Shown here piece after piece: positions 6,517-8,485 of a stretch of 8,485 nt of DNA. The notes below the pieces were generated by a model that did not search any database, had not been told where the DNA came from, and saw nothing but the letters and a program-made list of their open reading frames with translations. The position numbers and the translations under genes were made by a program. Each line of letters opens with the position of its first letter. Positions within the stretch are counted from its first letter, which is position 1. This DNA is from Chroococcidiopsidaceae cyanobacterium CP_BM_RX_35 (GTDB lineage: Bacteria; Cyanobacteriota; Cyanobacteriia; Cyanobacteriales; Chroococcidiopsidaceae): the NCBI GenBank assembly GCA_019242465.1, contig JAFAVL010000654.1:1-8485 (forward strand). The letters are read 5' to 3'.

Positions 6517-8485
6517 CTAACCTACCGAAATGATTCGCGCCTCGAAGAACGCCCAGATAGTGACAATGGCTCCGAAGAGGTAGTGAGCTACCCCGACAGC
6601 CCGACCCTGAATAATACTCAGAGCGCGGGGCTGAATTGATGGCGCCACATGTAACTTATTGTGAGCCCAAACAATCGACTCGATCAGTTCTTGCCAGTAG
6701 CCACGACCACTGAACAGGAACATGAGGCTAAATGCCCAAACGAAGTGAGCGCCCAAGAACAGCAAACCATAAGCCGAGAGTGATGTCCCGTAGGACTGAA
6801 TCACTTGAGCTGCTTGTGCCCATTGGAAGTCACGCAACCAACCGTTGATGTTGACTGCACTTTGAGCGAAGTTGCCACCAGTGATGTGAGCTATGGTGCC
6901 ATCTGGATCTATTGTCCCCCAGACATCCGATTGCATTTTCCAGCTGAAGTGGTAAACCACGACTGAGATGCAGTTGAACATCCAGAACAGACCAAGGAAC
7001 ACGTGGTCCCAAGCGGAGACTTGACAAGTACCACCGCGGCCAGGACCGTCGCAAGGGAAGCCAAAGCCCAAATTTGCTTTGTCTGGAATCAGACGCGAAC
7101 TACGGGCAAACAGCACACCCTTAAGCAGGATCAGCACGGTAACGTGAATGGTGAAGGCGTGAATGTGGTGGACCAAAAAGTCCGCTGTACCTAGTGCTAT
7201 AGGCATCATGGCGATCTTGCCGCCCACGGCAACGACTCCACCTCCGAAGGCATAGCTCACAGGTTCCAAAGCATTGGGAGCGGTTGTGCCCGGAGCTAAG
7301 GTGTGCAGATTCTGTACCCACTGGGCAAACACTGGCTGCAACTGAATCGCTGTATCCGAGAACATGTCTTGGGGGCGACCCAATGCTTGCATAGTGTCGT
7401 TGTGAACGTACAAGCCGAAGCTGTGGAAACCCAGGAACATGCACACCCAGTTCAGGTGCGAAATGATCGCATCGCGATGTCGGAGTACCCGATCCAGCAC
7501 GTTATTTTGGTTCACCACCGGATCGTAATCACGCACCATGAAAATGGCAGCGTGAGCGGCACCGCCAACGATCAAGAAACCCCCAATCCACATGTGATGG
7601 GTAAATAGGGACAGCTGTGTAGCGTAGTCCGTTGCCAAGTATGGATACGGAGGCATCGCATACATGTGATGCGCCACGATGATGGTAAGGGAACCCAGAA
7701 AGGCCAGGTTAGTAGCCAGTTGAGCGTGCCAAGATGTTGTCAGGTTTTCGTAGAGCCCCTTGTGGCCTGTTCCTGTGAAAGGACCTTTGTGGTTCTCTAG
7801 AATTTCCTTAATGCTGTGACCGATCCCCCAGTTAGTGCGGTACATGTGACCGGCAATGATAAACAGAACGGCGATCGCCAAATGGTGGTGAGCTGTATCT
7901 GTTAACCACAAACCACCCGTTACTGGGTTCAATCCTCCCTTAAAGGTGAGGAAGTCAGCATACTCACCCCAGTTCAAAGTCCAGAAGGGCAATAACCCCT
8001 TGGCAAAACTGGGGAACACCTCAGCCATCAAGCCACTGTTTAAGATGAACTCATGGGGCAAAGGAATGTCCTTTGGAGCTACCCCAGAATCCAGAAGCTT
8101 GTTAATTGGCAGAGAAACGTGGATCTGGTGCCCAGCCCAACCTAACGAACCTAATCCAAGCAGTCCAGCTAGGTGGTGATTGAGCATCGACTCCACATTC
8201 TGGAACCATTCCAGTTTCGGAGCCCGCTTGTGGTAGTGGAACCAACCGGCAAACAGCATCAGCCCTGCCATCACCAGTCCACCAATCGCAGTGCAGTAAA
8301 GCTGGAACGTATTTGTGAAGCCAGAAGCGCGCCACAACTGGAAGAAACCAGAAGTTATCTGAATGCCGTGGAAACCACCACCGACATCTGCATTCAAAAT
8401 GTCTTGACCAACAATTGGCCAAACGACTTGGGCACTAGGCTTAATACCTATAGGATCGCTTAGCCAAGCTACATAGTTTGAAAAG
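6517..8485 (-). CDS. psaA: Photosystem I P700 chlorophyll a apoprotein A1 (PsaA), lacking the N-terminus at the right edge
   Basis: PsaA is the second half of the PSI heterodimer in the thylakoid and carries P700 (as chlorophyll a'), the A-branch cofactors and half of FX. The frame stays open to the right edge, giving 655 residues that begin [11 protein letters not shown]. With Synechocystis numbering the first residue is 97 and the last 751, so about 96 residues are missing and there are no indels. Cys574 and Cys583 ([13 protein letters not shown]) bind FX; His676 (LGAHFVWAF) is the P700 axial ligand. TTG 8395-8397 is an internal codon, not a start. Unusual residues, against homologues as remembered, are Phe599 (usually Tyr), Gly571 (usually Arg), Phe733, Ala735 (usually Gly), Val737 and Ile739 (usually Thr), several near P700. 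It is co-transcribed with psaB, judging from spacing. Confidence 0.98.
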   Translation of the reverse strand, partial: FSNYVAWLSDPIGIKPSAQVVWPIVGQDILNADVGGGFHGIQITSGFFQLWRASGFTNTFQLYCTAIGGLVMAGLMLFAGWFHYHKRAPKLEWFQNVESMLNHHLAGLLGLGSLGWAGHQIHVSLPINKLLDSGVAPKDIPLPHEFILNSGLMAEVFPSFAKGLLPFWTLNWGEYADFLTFKGGLNPVTGGLWLTDTAHHHLAIAVLFIIAGHMYRTNWGIGHSIKEILENHKGPFTGTGHKGLYENLTTSWHAQLATNLAFLGSLTIIVAHHMYAMPPYPYLATDYATQLSLFTHHMWIGGFLIVGGAAHAAIFMVRDYDPVVNQNNVLDRVLRHRDAIISHLNWVCMFLGFHSFGLYVHNDTMQALGRPQDMFSDTAIQLQPVFAQWVQNLHTLAPGTTAPNALEPVSYAFGGGVVAVGGKIAMMPIALGTADFLVHHIHAFTIHVTVLILLKGVLFARSSRLIPDKANLGFGFPCDGPGRGGTCQVSAWDHVFLGLFWMFNCISVVVYHFSWKMQSDVWGTIDPDGTIAHITGGNFAQSAVNINGWLRDFQWAQAAQVIQSYGTSLSAYGLLFLGAHFVWAFSLMFLFSGRGYWQELIESIVWAHNKLHVAPSIQPRALSIIQGRAVGVAHYLFGAIVTIWAFFEARIISVG
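7871..7878. repeat. HIP1 octamer in psaA
   Basis: Exact GCGATCGC (GGCGATCGCC in context), at the psaA codons for HHLAIAVLF and so homologous in position to the psaB copy at 5598. Confidence 0.9.

Noticed and set aside
8395..8397. TTG as the psaA start codon
   Set aside because: The frame continues to the right edge with PsaA-like sequence ([17 protein letters not shown]), so the TTG is internal.
4214..8485. psaA-psaB as part of a far-red photoacclimation (FaRLiP) gene cluster
   Set aside because: The residue changes raised this idea, but a strong terminator and cynS follow psaB, with no psaL, psaF, apc, psb or rfp genes in the window. A divergent paralogue elsewhere cannot be excluded.
1..8485. 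tRNA, rRNA, CRISPR arrays, insertion sequences, phage or defence genes
   Set aside because: None were seen: the window is nearly filled by six recognised genes and one unknown one, and the only repeats are short intergenic ones and HIP1.

Overview
The window is a stretch of ordinary cyanobacterial chromosome. Evidence for a cyanobacterium is the photosystem I core genes psaA and psaB, the alkane-biosynthesis pair ado and aar, and five copies of the HIP1 octamer GCGATCGC. PsaB is 741 residues and carries the loop types I remember from Nostoc and Thermosynechococcus rather than the shorter Synechocystis form. G-rich octamer repeats and GATAGCT-type repeats between genes also fit a large-genome cyanobacterium. 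I cannot name the genus.

Layout, left to right. 1-463 (minus) is the N-terminal part of acyl-ACP reductase, aar. 464-725 is a gap flanked by complementary G-rich and C-rich repeats. 726-1421 (minus) is aldehyde-deformylating oxygenase, ado. 1616-2449 (plus) is a lone MalG-type ABC sugar permease. It overlaps tail to tail, by 11 bases, a conserved-looking protein of unknown function at 2439-3545 (minus). 3638-4078 (minus) is cyanase, cynS, behind a promoter that looks NtcA-activated. A clear intrinsic terminator at 4158-4185 closes the psaA-psaB operon. psaB occupies 4214-6439 and psaA 6517 to beyond the right edge, both on the minus strand, separated by a 77-base spacer with inverted GATAGCT repeats.

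Functions. ado and aar convert acyl-ACP through fatty aldehyde to alkanes and alkenes; ADO draws electrons from ferredoxin, which PSI (PsaA/PsaB) reduces. Cyanase releases ammonia and CO2 from cyanate. Apart from ado-aar and psaA-psaB, the neighbours show no obvious shared pathway.

I found no undescribed multi-gene system, mobile element, CRISPR array or RNA gene. The most interesting signal lies inside psaA and psaB. Several residues that in known PSI form the hydrogen-bond environment of P700 appear replaced (PsaA Phe599, Ala735, Ile739; PsaB Phe728), while the axial histidines and the FX cysteines are intact. The comparison rests on remembered homologues and needs a proper alignment.
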